From assembly GCA_964449445.1 (NCBI GenBank), contig CAYUZT010000001.1, positions 1 through 64,000 of the forward strand: DNA of 64,000 nucleotides, in the 5' to 3' direction. The DNA is from JABFSS01 sp964449445 (GTDB lineage: Bacteria; Patescibacteriota; Gracilibacteria; Peribacterales; Peribacteraceae). The notes below the pieces were generated by a model that saw nothing but the letters and a program-made list of their open reading frames with translations, searched no databases and was not told the DNA's origin. Position 1 is the stretch's first letter. The number at the start of each line of letters is the position of its first letter. This document shows positions 23,953 to 32,613 of the stretch, in pieces. The translations under genes were made by a program, and so were the position numbers.

Positions 23953-25141
23953 TTCCCATTGCTGTTAGCTGGAGAGCCGAGATCTCGTCATCAATCTGCG
24001 GTGGCAGTGTAATCACTTCGGGTTTCAACTTTCCTTTGTTCTTCACGAGGTACTCGCAGGCGAGCGCCTGCCCGCAGAAGCTGAGGCTCATCACTTCGCT
24101 CGGGTGACCTTCGGCGGAGGCGAGGTTCACAAGGCGACCTTCCCCCGCGACGTAGAGAATTTTTCCTGAAGAGAACAGATACTCGTCCAGATAGTGACGC
24201 ACGCGGCGCTTGCGGCGCGCCTTTTTTTCCAGCGTCACGAGATCCAGTTCACAGTCGAAGTGGCCGGAGTTCGCTAGTACTACTCCATCCTTCATCTTTT
24301 CCATGTGCTCCAGGCGGATCACGTGCAAATTGCCCGTCACGGTAATGAAGAGATCACCAATGGGGGTTGCCTCTTCCATCTTCATCACCCGGTGCCCGTC
24401 CATTGCAGCCTGGAGAGCTGCGAAGTTATCTACTTCGGTCACAACCACCTGCGCGCCCAAGCCTTTTGCGCGCATCGCGACTCCCTTGCCGCAGCTGCCG
24501 TAGCCGAGGATCACCACAGTCTTGCCTGCGATCAGCAGGTTTGTGGAACGCAGGATGCCATCGAATGTCGATTGGCCTGTGCCGTAGTAGTTATCCATCA
24601 AATGCTTCGTCTTATTATCGTTCACCGCGATCATCGGGATCTTGAGTGCACCGTCCCGAGCCATCGCCTTTAACCGGATGATGCCGGTAGTCGTTTCTTC
24701 ACAACCTCCCAAAAGCTCCGGAAGCAGTCCCTGATGCTTGGTGTGGATTTCGGTCACCAAATCGCAGCCGTCATCAATGGTGATGTGTGGTTCGGTTTCG
24801 ATCACCGCAGTCAGGAACCGGTAGTAGTCTTCTTTCGTCTCTCCTTTATAGGCCCACACGAGCACGTTCTCTTCTTCTGCAAGCGCGGCAGCAACATCAT
24901 CCTGTGTACTTAAAGGATTGCAGCCGGTAATCGCGACTTTGGCGCCGCCCGCTGTGAGTGTTCGAATAAGAATTCCCGTTTCCTTGGTCACATGCAGTGC
25001 CATGCCGATGGTGAGGCCTTTGAAGGGCTTCTCCTTCGCGAAGCGATCACGAACGGTCAGCAAAGCGCCCATTCTGCGTTCGGCAATTTCGAGATTCAAT
25101 TTTCCTTGAGCGGCCAGTGAGGGATCTTTCACAAATGACAT
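23888..25141 (-). CDS. ahcY: S-adenosylhomocysteine hydrolase
   Basis: 417 residues from the ATG that begins MSFVKDPSLAAQGKLNLEIA. Substrate-binding residues include the His of ALHVTKETG (about 50) and DNKTKHLMDNYYGTGQS (Lys/Asp). The NAD-binding motif is GYGSCGKGVAMRAKGLGA. The family C-terminus KILYVAGEGRLVNLA...HPSEVMSLSF is intact. It splits SAH into adenosine and homocysteine with bound NAD. A TATTCT hexamer ends seven bases before the ATG; a longer frame upstream reads through repeat DNA. A putative adenosine kinase gene lies immediately upstream on the same strand. Confidence 0.97.
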   Translation of the reverse strand: MSFVKDPSLAAQGKLNLEIAERRMGALLTVRDRFAKEKPFKGLTIGMALHVTKETGILIRTLTAGGAKVAITGCNPLSTQDDVAAALAEEENVLVWAYKGETKEDYYRFLTAVIETEPHITIDDGCDLVTEIHTKHQGLLPELLGGCEETTTGIIRLKAMARDGALKIPMIAVNDNKTKHLMDNYYGTGQSTFDGILRSTNLLIAGKTVVILGYGSCGKGVAMRAKGLGAQVVVTEVDNFAALQAAMDGHRVMKMEEATPIGDLFITVTGNLHVIRLEHMEKMKDGVVLANSGHFDCELDLVTLEKKARRKRRVRHYLDEYLFSSGKILYVAGEGRLVNLASAEGHPSEVMSLSFCGQALACEYLVKNKGKLKPEVITLPPQIDDEISALQLTAMGITIDQLTAEQKNYLASWQEGT

Positions 25142-25174
25142 TGGAGAAAGAATAGCAGATGATTCGAGAAAAAC

Positions 25175-25290
25175 ATCCAAGATCCAAGCACCAATAACCA
25201 AATAATCACCGAAAGACAAATGATCAAAAGCATTTCTTTTGGATTTTGGAATTATTTGGTACTTGGAATGTGGTTATTGGTGATTCCCAA
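25175..25290. repeat. Inverted CCAA-word repeat between ahcY and the kinase gene
   Basis: The left arm (25175-25210) carries ATCCAAGATCCAAGCACC-type words. The right arm (25240-25290) carries the complement (TTATTTGGTACTTGG, then GGTTATTGGTGATT). The loop is about 30 bases. It separates two functionally linked minus-strand genes. Confidence 0.75.
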
Positions 25291-25293
25291 TGA

Positions 25294-26247
25294 CTACGGT
25301 AGTTCAGGAATAACTTCTCCATATGCCACCTCTGCTCGTCCCAGAACGTCATTCAAGTCGAGGAAGTCGATGAGCGTGCCTTCCTGCTCCACCACAAACG
25401 ACGCGAGTGAGGCGCCGAGCATGCCGCACTGTTTGAGTGGCCACTTGGCCGAGAGTCCCGTGAGGAACCCTGCGCGCAGTGCATCACCTGCTCCCGTGGG
25501 ATTCACCACCTTCTCTGGTGTGCAGGCAGGCAGGACGATCGTGCCTTCCTTTTTACTGTGGATCGTGAGGCCATCCTCACCTTGCGTGATCACGAGGAGG
25601 GGATTGAGCGTAAGGAATGCATCTACCGATGTGCCGAGTTTCTCACTCAAAAGGCTCCACTCGTAGGCATTCGCGATGACTCCTGCACTCGTCTTCACTC
25701 CACTCATCAGTTCATCGTTACCCAGGGCAATAATCTGCTGCGCTGGATCAAAGATCCACGGAAGCTTCTGCTTTGCCAACCACCGCCCGGCTTCCATCAT
25801 GATTTTGGGATCTCGCGCTCCCACCAGTCCCCATGCAATATCCTCCCGTTCGTCTTTCAAGTCCGGCCATGTTCCGTGTGCATCGGCGCCGGGGTGGAAG
25901 AACGCAATCTGCCGCTCAGCGGAATCTGTCCCGATGATCGCGGTTGCCGTCACATGTTTCTCCAGTGTTTCCACGTGATCGCACAGAACGCCGCGTTCTT
26001 CGAGCAGCGCCAGATATTCACCTCCATCCTTCCCCACCGTTCCTACGAGCATCGGTTCCTGATTCAGAAGGCGCAAATTCCACGCGATGTTGCTGGCCGT
26101 ACCGCCGTGGTGGCGGGTGTAGTGAGGACTGTAGAAGGAAACAGAGAGGTTCTCGAGGTCACTCCCTTTAATTGCGTCCTTGAACGAGCCCTCGTAGTGC
26201 AGGAGGACGTCGTAGGCGATGGAACCGGTGACGAGGATTTTCGGCAT
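25294..26247 (-). CDS. PfkB-family sugar/nucleoside kinase, probably adenosine kinase
   Basis: 317 residues from ATG at 26247. PfkB landmarks are ILVTGSIAYDVLL at the start, HHGGTASNIAWNLRLL (glycine pair), and the C-terminal anion-hole motif NPTGAGDALRAGFLTGLS with catalytic Asp. The family phosphorylates sugars or nucleosides with ATP. Position next to ahcY favours adenosine kinase, which removes the adenosine released from SAH; this is inference from context. A TATTCT hexamer ends six bases before the ATG, adjoining a 19-base palindrome shared in mirror image with the divergent UDP-glucose dehydrogenase promoter. Confidence 0.85.
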   Translation of the reverse strand: MPKILVTGSIAYDVLLHYEGSFKDAIKGSDLENLSVSFYSPHYTRHHGGTASNIAWNLRLLNQEPMLVGTVGKDGGEYLALLEERGVLCDHVETLEKHVTATAIIGTDSAERQIAFFHPGADAHGTWPDLKDEREDIAWGLVGARDPKIMMEAGRWLAKQKLPWIFDPAQQIIALGNDELMSGVKTSAGVIANAYEWSLLSEKLGTSVDAFLTLNPLLVITQGEDGLTIHSKKEGTIVLPACTPEKVVNPTGAGDALRAGFLTGLSAKWPLKQCGMLGASLASFVVEQEGTLIDFLDLNDVLGRAEVAYGEVIPELP

Positions 26248-26253
26248 GTATAA

Positions 26254-26322
26254 AGAATAGCGCACGTCTTCGACGTGCGATATTGGGGGATTTCACCGCA
26301 GGTCGAAGACCTGCGCTATGCT
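26254..26322. promoter_or_regulatory. Mirror-image divergent promoters with twin palindromes
   Basis: Palindrome 26261-26279 (CGCACGTC-TTC-GACGTGCG) lies one base from the kinase TATTCT (26254-26259, minus). Palindrome 26297-26315 (CGCAGGTC-GAA-GACCTGCG) lies one base from the TATGCT of the dehydrogenase (26317-26322, plus). Both -10 hexamers end six bases before their ATG. Each palindrome occupies the spacer and -35 region, so a shared operator or a promoter-carrying repeat is likely. Confidence 0.6.
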
Positions 26323-26328
26323 ATTCCT

Positions 26329-27672
26329 ATGAAAATCGCCGTTGTAGGCACCGGCTACGTAGGACTCGTTTCCGCTACCTGCTTTGCGGAGCTAGGGCAT
26401 CATGTGACGGGCATTGATATTGATACGGCGAAAATCGAGAAGCTCAAGAGCGGCAAGAGCACGATTTATGAACCGGGATTGGAAGAGCTCATCAAGAAGG
26501 GGCTCGCGAGTAAGCTCCTCTCCTTTACCACCGATCTTCCGTCCGTTCTCCCGCACGTGCAGATCGTCTTCTCGGCGGTGGCGACTCCTCAAGGAGAGAA
26601 TCACCAGGCAGATCTACGCGCGGTCTTCGCCGTTGCAGAGACCGTGGCCACACATGCTGATCATGATCTGATCTTCGTGAATAAGTCGACGGTGCCGGTA
26701 GGGACGGGTGAAAAATGCGAAGAGCGGATGCTGAAAATTTTGAAACAGCGCGGCGTTTCTCGCCGCATCTCTGTTATCAGCAATCCGGAATTTTTGCGCG
26801 AGGGGATGGCGGTGGGAGATACACTGATGCCGGATCGGATTATTGTTGGTGTGAACGGCGATGACCGTGCGAAGAAATTGATGGAAGATTTGTATCGTCC
26901 CATCACACGTGTTGGGAAGCCCATGGTGTTCATGAGCCGCGAGAGCGCCGAGATCGTCAAATATGCGAGTAACGCCTTCCTCGCAACCAAGATCAGCTTC
27001 ATCAATATGCTGACGGAGCTCTGCGAGATGACGGGAGCAAACATCCGCGATGTCGCCAAAGGTATGGGTCTTGATAACCGAATCGGGCCGCGGTTCCTCC
27101 ACGCTGGTATCGGCTATGGTGGCAGTTGTTTCCCGAAAGATGTGAAAGCGCTGATGGCGACGGCCAAGGAGCATAAGCTTGATTTCTCCATTATTGAGGC
27201 AACTGATCGCATTAACACGCGCCAGCGTCAGCGGTTCTTTGAGAAGATTCTCTCATCACTTGAGAAATATAAAGTCAGCTCGCCCACCGAAGCGCCTCGA
27301 GGCGCGAAGGTGGGCATCTGGGGACTCAGCTTCAAACCGAAGACTGATGACATGCGCGAGGCGCCGAGTCTCGATCTCCTCCCATTACTCGTGAAAGCAG
27401 GTCATACCGTCCGCGCGTTTGATCCGGAAGCAATGTCGAATGCGAAAAAATTATTGCCGAAGGGGGTCACTTTTGTCGATTCTCCCATGGAGGCAGTGAA
27501 GGGGGCGGATGCAGTTGTACTTTTGACCGAGTGGGATATTTTCCGCGGTGTTGAACTCTCTGAGCTTAAAAAATCTATGAAGGGCAAAGATCTCTTTGAT
27601 GGCAGGAATGTGTATGAACCCGAGGAAGTGAGAGAAGCAGGGCTCACGTATCACGGAATCGGAGTTGTCTGA
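26329..27672 (+). CDS. ugd: UDP-glucose 6-dehydrogenase
   Basis: 447 residues from the ATG that begins MKIAVVGTGYVGLVSATCFA (NAD motif). The STVPVGTG segment, ISNPEFLREGMAVGD and HAGIGYGGSCFPKD with catalytic Cys are those of UGDH; the C-terminal domain has GLSFKPKTDDMREAPS. It makes UDP-glucuronate, which the epimerase at 29 kb could use. The start is fixed by homology and by the TATGCT hexamer six bases upstream. An upstream ATG-like frame reads through the palindromes. Confidence 0.95.
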   Translation: MKIAVVGTGYVGLVSATCFAELGHHVTGIDIDTAKIEKLKSGKSTIYEPGLEELIKKGLASKLLSFTTDLPSVLPHVQIVFSAVATPQGENHQADLRAVFAVAETVATHADHDLIFVNKSTVPVGTGEKCEERMLKILKQRGVSRRISVISNPEFLREGMAVGDTLMPDRIIVGVNGDDRAKKLMEDLYRPITRVGKPMVFMSRESAEIVKYASNAFLATKISFINMLTELCEMTGANIRDVAKGMGLDNRIGPRFLHAGIGYGGSCFPKDVKALMATAKEHKLDFSIIEATDRINTRQRQRFFEKILSSLEKYKVSSPTEAPRGAKVGIWGLSFKPKTDDMREAPSLDLLPLLVKAGHTVRAFDPEAMSNAKKLLPKGVTFVDSPMEAVKGADAVVLLTEWDIFRGVELSELKKSMKGKDLFDGRNVYEPEEVREAGLTYHGIGVV

Positions 27673-27676
27673 AAAC

Positions 27677-27705
27677 TTGACAAGATATATAAAAATATAT
27701 GGAAT
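27677..27705 (+). promoter_or_regulatory. Promoter of the sigma-like gene
   Basis: A perfect TTGACA (27677-27682) is followed after 17 bases by TGGAAT (27700-27705). The -10 ends six bases before the ATG, consistent with a leaderless transcript. Confidence 0.55.
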
Positions 27706-27711
27706 GCTTCT

Positions 27712-28428
27712 ATGAATGCAAAAACTGACGAGGCTTCTACGAACGAACCTTCTTCAAAATACTTCCGCGCGAAGGAGTTGAATGATGCATTGTTCAGACT
27801 TTCTTTCCCGCCCGATTTTCGCTATCAGCTGGGTGAAGGAATTGCCGTGCTCCGCCGTTACACGAGAGCCATTGCTGCACCAATGATGAGAGGCAGGATG
27901 GATAGTCACGTATTGGATGATCTGACACAGGAAGTATTTATAATGCTTTCCAGGCGACAGGAATCAGGGCAGTTGGAATCTGGTATGACTTTACGAGTAT
28001 ACATACGTGATGCTGTTGAACATTTGGTGAAAGATGCGGCACGTTACCAGAGTCGGCCTCATTTCATAAGTCATCTTCCTGCTCCCATCACCGATACCCC
28101 GAAGTACATTGAGCTACTGGAAGTCGAGAATAATCGAAGATCAGTCGTAGATGCTGCTCTCAGTTCACTCGATCCGCGCCATCGTCTGGCTCTTGAATTA
28201 TTCTTTCCATTGGATGGAAGTGATAAAAATATCGATGAAATTACAAAAGCTCTGGGGATGACCACGCGTGCAGGTGCGTATGCCATTAGAAGCAGAGCAC
28301 TCAAACAACTCCGAGAATCTCCGTGGGCAGAAAAGTTGGTAGATATGTTTTCCGATGAAGCCGATGATGTGCGCGCAAATCTGGCGCAGTATCGTTTAGA
28401 GCAGCGTCGCGACACGAAGCCGAACTGA
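27712..28428 (+). CDS. Divergent ECF-like sigma factor or sigma-fold protein
   Basis: 238 residues. A region-2-like helix, VLDDLTQEVFIMLSRR, is near 64-79. A region-4-like helix-turn-helix, LSSLDPRHRLALELFF...IDEITKALGMTTRAGAYAIRSRALKQLRE, is at about 148-203. The spacing and the extra C-terminal tail differ from ordinary ECF factors, so this may be a specialised or degenerate member. It follows UDP-glucose dehydrogenase on the same strand but has its own promoter. No anti-sigma gene adjoins it. Confidence 0.6.
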   Translation: MNAKTDEASTNEPSSKYFRAKELNDALFRLSFPPDFRYQLGEGIAVLRRYTRAIAAPMMRGRMDSHVLDDLTQEVFIMLSRRQESGQLESGMTLRVYIRDAVEHLVKDAARYQSRPHFISHLPAPITDTPKYIELLEVENNRRSVVDAALSSLDPRHRLALELFFPLDGSDKNIDEITKALGMTTRAGAYAIRSRALKQLRESPWAEKLVDMFSDEADDVRANLAQYRLEQRRDTKPN

Positions 28429-28525
28429 CGAAGACATCGTTCCCGCACAGGAGACCGAATTGCTAACCACAGTCACTCAATGATTATATTCGAAGATAAC
28501 AGAATAGAATTCTATACGTCTGAGT

Positions 28526-28900
28526 TCAGTTAGGCGTCATGCCACTCACCAGTCTCAATCGGGCGTGTCGTCTCACGTGCGCGACAACCTCTTCTAGAGG
28601 AAGAATTCTTTTCGCGTGTTCCGCACAGACTATTGCAATGACGGAATGCGTGTTGCTCGCAAATACTCGCTCGAATGTTTCATGTGTTCGGGGGACATAG
28701 GTAACGCCGCAAAGACGGTCCATCACTTCCGGAAGATCATTCTCCGCATGCAGAAAATATCCGTTGCAGCTGACATCCTGCATCATTCTTGCGATTGTCT
28801 CCTTTTTACTGAGTACGTAACGAGCCCATGCCTCGGTCAGCTGTTGTTGAACGCGTTCGAAAGGAGGATGAAGAGCCGGAAGTCGATCCATGAATTGCAT
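28526..28900 (-). CDS. Orphan hypothetical protein
   Basis: 124 residues, no recognised family and no membrane segment. The middle (DVSCNGYFLHAENDLPEVMDRLCGVTY) and basic end (VAHVRRHARLRLVSG) look like a small globular protein. It lies tail-to-tail with the sigma-like gene, 97 bases apart. Function unknown. Confidence 0.5.
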   Translation of the reverse strand: MQFMDRLPALHPPFERVQQQLTEAWARYVLSKKETIARMMQDVSCNGYFLHAENDLPEVMDRLCGVTYVPRTHETFERVFASNTHSVIAIVCAEHAKRILPLEEVVAHVRRHARLRLVSGMTPN

Positions 28901-28928
28901 GAGAGGCGGGATTGTGTGTCAAATTTGC

Positions 28929-28985
28929 TTTACCGACAAGAGAGAAGACATGCTAAATATGCTTTTGCTCTCTGTTTAGGGTAAA
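28929..28985. other. Inverted repeat upstream of the epimerase gene
   Basis: TTTACC...ACAAGAGAG on the left is matched by CTCTCTGT...GGGTAAA on the right, around a 25-base loop. It ends 12 bases before the epimerase ATG. It could be an operator or a 5' structure; it is not followed by a T run. Confidence 0.4.
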
Positions 28986-28997
28986 GTTGCCCTTGAT

Positions 28998-29945
28998 ATG
29001 CGAGTGCTTTTAACCGGTGTTGCCGGCTTTATCGGGTTCCATGCAGCCCAAGAACTCCTCAAGTTGGGGCACGAGGTGATCGGGCTCGATAGTGTGACGC
29101 CGTACTACGATCCGAGGCTTAAAGAGAAACGCCTGACGATGCTCGAGGGGAAAAAGGGATTCACGTTCGTGCGCGGGAGCATCAACAATCGCGCGACGGT
29201 GAAAAAATGCATGCAGGGATGCGACAGAGTCTGTCATCTCGCTGCACTTGCAGGAGTCCGGTATTCGTTTGAACATCCAGAGGAATACATCGCGACAAAC
29301 ATCAACGGCTTCTTTGAAGTGCTCGACGAAGCGCGGATGCAGAAGATCGGCGGGTTCATCTACGCCTCCAGTTCATCGGTGTACGGCGGCAACGAGAAGC
29401 TTCCCGCGGAAGAAGCAGATCGCACGGATAATCAGCTTTCGCTCTACGGACAGAATAAGAAAGATAACGAACTGATGGCGCACGTGTACCATCACTTGTA
29501 CGGGATACCCGTCACGGGACTGCGCTTCTTCACCGTTTACGGACCCTGGGGCCGCCCGGATATGGCGCTGTTCCTCTTTACCGATGCACTTCTCCACAAT
29601 CGACCGCTCAGAATCTTTGGCGAGGGGCAAATGCAGCGCGATTTCACGTATGTGGAGGATACCGTTGCCGGCATCGTCGCCTCGCTCGAGAAAAATTATC
29701 CGGAGGAGATCTTCAATCTCGGCTGCGGTCGCAAAGAGGAACTGATGGACTACGTGAAGATGGTGGAAGAGACGTGCGGCAAGACGGCGAAGAAAGAATT
29801 TCTCCCCATGCAGCCGGGCGACGTGCGCGCGAGTCTCGCATCCATCGAAAAAGCAAAGACGATGCTCGGGTTCAGTCCAAAAACAACGATCCGTGAAGGA
29901 GTGCCGCGATTCATCAAGTGGTATCGGGAGTACTACGGTATCTGA
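28998..29945 (+). CDS. NAD-dependent sugar epimerase, UDP-glucuronate 4-epimerase-like
   Basis: 315 residues. The extended SDR fold has TGVAGFIGFHAAQEL (NAD motif), HLAALAGVRYS, ASSSSVYGG, the YGQNK active-site Tyr/Lys and RFFTVYGPWGRPDMA, which resembles the UDP-glucuronate 4-epimerase/CapI branch. It would turn UDP-GlcA into UDP-GalA. Substrate is inferred from homology and from the UGDH gene nearby. Convergent with the membrane glycosyltransferase (one-base gap). Confidence 0.85.
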   Translation: MRVLLTGVAGFIGFHAAQELLKLGHEVIGLDSVTPYYDPRLKEKRLTMLEGKKGFTFVRGSINNRATVKKCMQGCDRVCHLAALAGVRYSFEHPEEYIATNINGFFEVLDEARMQKIGGFIYASSSSVYGGNEKLPAEEADRTDNQLSLYGQNKKDNELMAHVYHHLYGIPVTGLRFFTVYGPWGRPDMALFLFTDALLHNRPLRIFGEGQMQRDFTYVEDTVAGIVASLEKNYPEEIFNLGCGRKEELMDYVKMVEETCGKTAKKEFLPMQPGDVRASLASIEKAKTMLGFSPKTTIREGVPRFIKWYREYYGI

Positions 29946-29946
29946 G

Positions 29947-31140
29947 CTACTTCTGCACCCACGCTTGTACGGGAACACCCGGAAGCAGTTTCCAGCCGGT
30001 GGTGTTGAACATGGGTTCGCATGTATTCAAACAGATAATTGCCTGTGCGCTGCTCTCAAGCTCCGGCCGGTAGCGGAGGATTTCATCGTTGTATTCGTAC
30101 TGCCATTCGTGCCCGAACGAGCCGGCGATCATCAGTCTGCCCCCCCATTTTTGGTGAGCGATGGCCTGTGCGACTTCCCGCGCATGGCTTGGGATCCTTC
30201 CTGGTTGCGCGAACCACGTGATCACCGCGCATGCCGCGATCAACCCCGCAAGCAGCGGTTGTGCATGCGGGTGATGTCGGCCATGGAAGAGCGAGTACAG
30301 GCCTGCAACAAAGAGTGGCGTGAAGAGGATCGCGTAGTACGTTTGCGGAATGGAGAAGAAGAGGAACCCACAGACGAGCAGGAGGCTCATTTGCAATCCG
30401 CGGTCACGCGACTTCGCGATTCCCCAGATACCGAGCACGCTCGCAACGCCAGCGCCGCCAATGATGATCAGTTTCCCAAGCCCCATGAATCGGGAAAGCA
30501 GTGAGATGGAGATTCCCTGGTCTCTGCGAATGAGCATCGCACCGAGCGTGAGCGGATTTGCGAGGGAATAGAGCGCGAGTAAGAGTATCGGTGCAAAAAC
30601 ATACAGCGCAGTCATCGATCGTGATTGTCCGCTACGTCGAAGCAGACTCCACACAAGTGGAAGAAAGAGAATCACCTGGTACGCAGTGAAGAGTGATGCG
30701 AGCCATAGGAGGCCAATCATCCCTGGAATCTTCTTGGATACATCCGGTCGAAGGCTCAACCAGAGAAAAAAGAGCGCCTGCAATGCCGTCACTGGAGCCA
30801 TCATGATGGAACCTGCTTGCGTGAGAACTGCGGAGGAGAGCAGCCAGCCAGCGCAGACCAGAATCCGGTCTTCCAGATGGAAAGTGCGGGTCATATCCCA
30901 CACCAGCCACACCGCCTGGACGAGGAGAGTGGCGAGAAGCAGACGCCAGAATCCTTCCTGGAACGGCAGATTTTCCGTGAAGGACATCACGGACCGCAGG
31001 AGCGGCGGATGCGGGTAGGGGATATTCAGGAGGTACTTGGCTTCATCGGAGCGCACCCCACCGAGTGCTTGCCATTTGGAGAGCGCAAGTGCGAGCAGTT
31101 CAAGTCCGCCGAGAATGATCCACTGTTGTCTTACTCGCAT
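29947..31140 (-). CDS. Membrane GT-C glycosyltransferase, GT39/ArnT-like
   Basis: 397 residues with about ten membrane helices. The first loop has an acidic pair in GGVRSDEAKYLL and then PYPHPPLLR, the D-E and HPPL layout of PMT/ArnT-type lipid-linked sugar transferases. The C-terminus is a short outer domain (AGSFGHEWQYEYNDE...). It would transfer a sugar from a polyprenyl phosphate on the outer side of the membrane, fitting the polyprenyl-phosphate sugar synthase two genes upstream. Start overlaps the preceding small gene by ten bases. Confidence 0.75.
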   Translation of the reverse strand: MRVRQQWIILGGLELLALALSKWQALGGVRSDEAKYLLNIPYPHPPLLRSVMSFTENLPFQEGFWRLLLATLLVQAVWLVWDMTRTFHLEDRILVCAGWLLSSAVLTQAGSIMMAPVTALQALFFLWLSLRPDVSKKIPGMIGLLWLASLFTAYQVILFLPLVWSLLRRSGQSRSMTALYVFAPILLLALYSLANPLTLGAMLIRRDQGISISLLSRFMGLGKLIIIGGAGVASVLGIWGIAKSRDRGLQMSLLLVCGFLFFSIPQTYYAILFTPLFVAGLYSLFHGRHHPHAQPLLAGLIAACAVITWFAQPGRIPSHAREVAQAIAHQKWGGRLMIAGSFGHEWQYEYNDEILRYRPELESSAQAIICLNTCEPMFNTTGWKLLPGVPVQAWVQK

Positions 31141-31436
31141 GGGTGCAGTGAGGAATCGGAAAGATTCACGGTGGTACAGATTTCCGCATCAGGTCCGCGA
31201 TGGTGATTTCTCACTATGAGTTTCAGGTGATCAGAAGTCACTTCTTCTATGGAAATATTGGAAAGCAACCATCCTTCACGTTCCGCAACATGTGTGAGTG
31301 CCGTGCGGATAGTTTCTCGTTGTTCAGAGTTTTTGTAGAGGGGGAGGATATGTAAGATTCGCCACAAGAGAAAAACGGCAATACCGAGACACAGAGCATT
31401 AAATACTATTCGCTGGTGCCGGAGGAGTGAGTTCAT
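31131..31436 (-). CDS. Small membrane-anchored protein in the GT operon
   Basis: 101 residues from ATG at 31436, chosen because it makes an ATGA overlap with the upstream stop. One membrane helix (about 9-30) is followed by a soluble domain of about 65 residues (ISIEEVTSDHLKLIVRNHHRG). No family recognised. It lies between a GT2-GtrA protein and a GT-C enzyme with overlaps at both ends, so it probably belongs to that system. Confidence 0.6.
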   Translation of the reverse strand: MNSLLRHQRIVFNALCLGIAVFLLWRILHILPLYKNSEQRETIRTALTHVAEREGWLLSNISIEEVTSDHLKLIVRNHHRGPDAEICTTVNLSDSSLHPCE

Positions 31437-32518
31437 ACATTCCAAGTAAATAACCTTCCGATGGTGTAGTTCCAAATCATGCCGAGGAAGGCTCCGATAG
31501 TCAGACTCATGATTGCCGATGTACCGTTCACAAACAGGAACGTGGTAACGGCGAAGTTCGCGAGTGCGCCGAACGCGCAGATAACGTTATATTTCACGAA
31601 TCCCGTAACGGCCCGGAGCCCGCGCAGCTTGGCATACCCGAAGGTCCACGCGTTATTGAGTAGGAAGTTAAAGACGATGGCGGCTTCGATGCCGATCAGT
31701 AGCGGAATTGGCAGGAGAGGCTGCAAAGAAGACTCACCGAGCAATCTCTGTGTGAGGAAGTATGCAGCCAGGTTCACGATGACGCCGAGCGTCCCTACAA
31801 CCGCGTATTCCACGAGCGTCAGCGGGATAATCCGCCCGAACGCGGCGTCGTACAGGTATTCGAGAAATTCAATCTGCACGCGGCGGCTCAGTTTGCTCTC
31901 GCCGTGTGTGCGGATGCCAAAGGTGAAGGGAATTTCTTGAGCCTTGAGATCCGCCGGCGCATGAACGAGAAGATCGAGAAGGATTTTGAAACCCATCGGA
32001 TTCAAGAGTGGCAGAATTTCTTCAAACATCGCCCGATCAATCGCGAAAAATCCGCTCATGGGATCCGTCACCTTTACTCGGCAGAGCCGTATCGCAAGGC
32101 CAGTCGCAATTCTACTCATCATGTGGCGGCGCTCGTCCCATTGCCCCACGCTTCCGCCTTCGGTGTAACGAGAACCAACCGCCAATCCAGCTCCACTCTT
32201 TATTGCGTCATGCAGTTTTGGGAGCAGTCCCAGATCATGCTGGCCATCGGCATCGGCGACCGCGAGCACGTCACCCTTCGCCGCCAAAAATCCTTCAATC
32301 ACCGCCGACGAGAGGCCTCGCCTTCCCACGCGACGAATCACGCGTAGGTTTTCCTGCTTTCTCGCGATCTCCTGAGCGATTTTCCACGTGCCGTCGGGAG
32401 AATCATCATCCACCACAATGATCTCATGCGGGAGACTACCAAGCACCTGTTTGAGCTTCTCCAAAAGCTCGGGGAGATTCTCGTGTTCGTTGTAGGTGGG
32501 GAGGATCAGGGAGAGCAT
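31433..32518 (-). CDS. Polyprenyl-phosphate glycosyltransferase fused to GtrA domain
   Basis: 361 residues. The N-terminal GT2 domain (MLSLILPTYNEHENLPEL..., VVDDDSPDGT, DADGQHD) is of the dolichyl-phosphate-mannose synthase type. The C-terminal GtrA-like domain has four helices (LVEYAVVGTLGVIVNLAAYF ... FNFLLNNAWTFGY). It would load a sugar on polyprenyl phosphate and assist its flipping. Start at 32518 fits homology; a longer frame adds six residues. Confidence 0.9.
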   Translation of the reverse strand: MLSLILPTYNEHENLPELLEKLKQVLGSLPHEIIVVDDDSPDGTWKIAQEIARKQENLRVIRRVGRRGLSSAVIEGFLAAKGDVLAVADADGQHDLGLLPKLHDAIKSGAGLAVGSRYTEGGSVGQWDERRHMMSRIATGLAIRLCRVKVTDPMSGFFAIDRAMFEEILPLLNPMGFKILLDLLVHAPADLKAQEIPFTFGIRTHGESKLSRRVQIEFLEYLYDAAFGRIIPLTLVEYAVVGTLGVIVNLAAYFLTQRLLGESSLQPLLPIPLLIGIEAAIVFNFLLNNAWTFGYAKLRGLRAVTGFVKYNVICAFGALANFAVTTFLFVNGTSAIMSLTIGAFLGMIWNYTIGRLFTWNV

Positions 32519-32578
32519 GGTGGCAGTATGAATCAAGAATCATGAATTATGGAATAGTAGAAGAGGTAGAGCGTGTTA

Positions 32579-32607
32579 TTGACATATTTTATAAAAGAAT
32601 GCATTTT
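32579..32607 (+). promoter_or_regulatory. Promoter of the small membrane orphan
   Basis: A perfect TTGACA (32579-32584), a 17-base spacer and a weak -10 CATTTT (32602-32607), which ends six bases before ATG 32614. A single-arm run of ATGAATT-type words lies just upstream (32527-32552). Confidence 0.45.
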
Positions 32608-32613
32608 ATTTGT

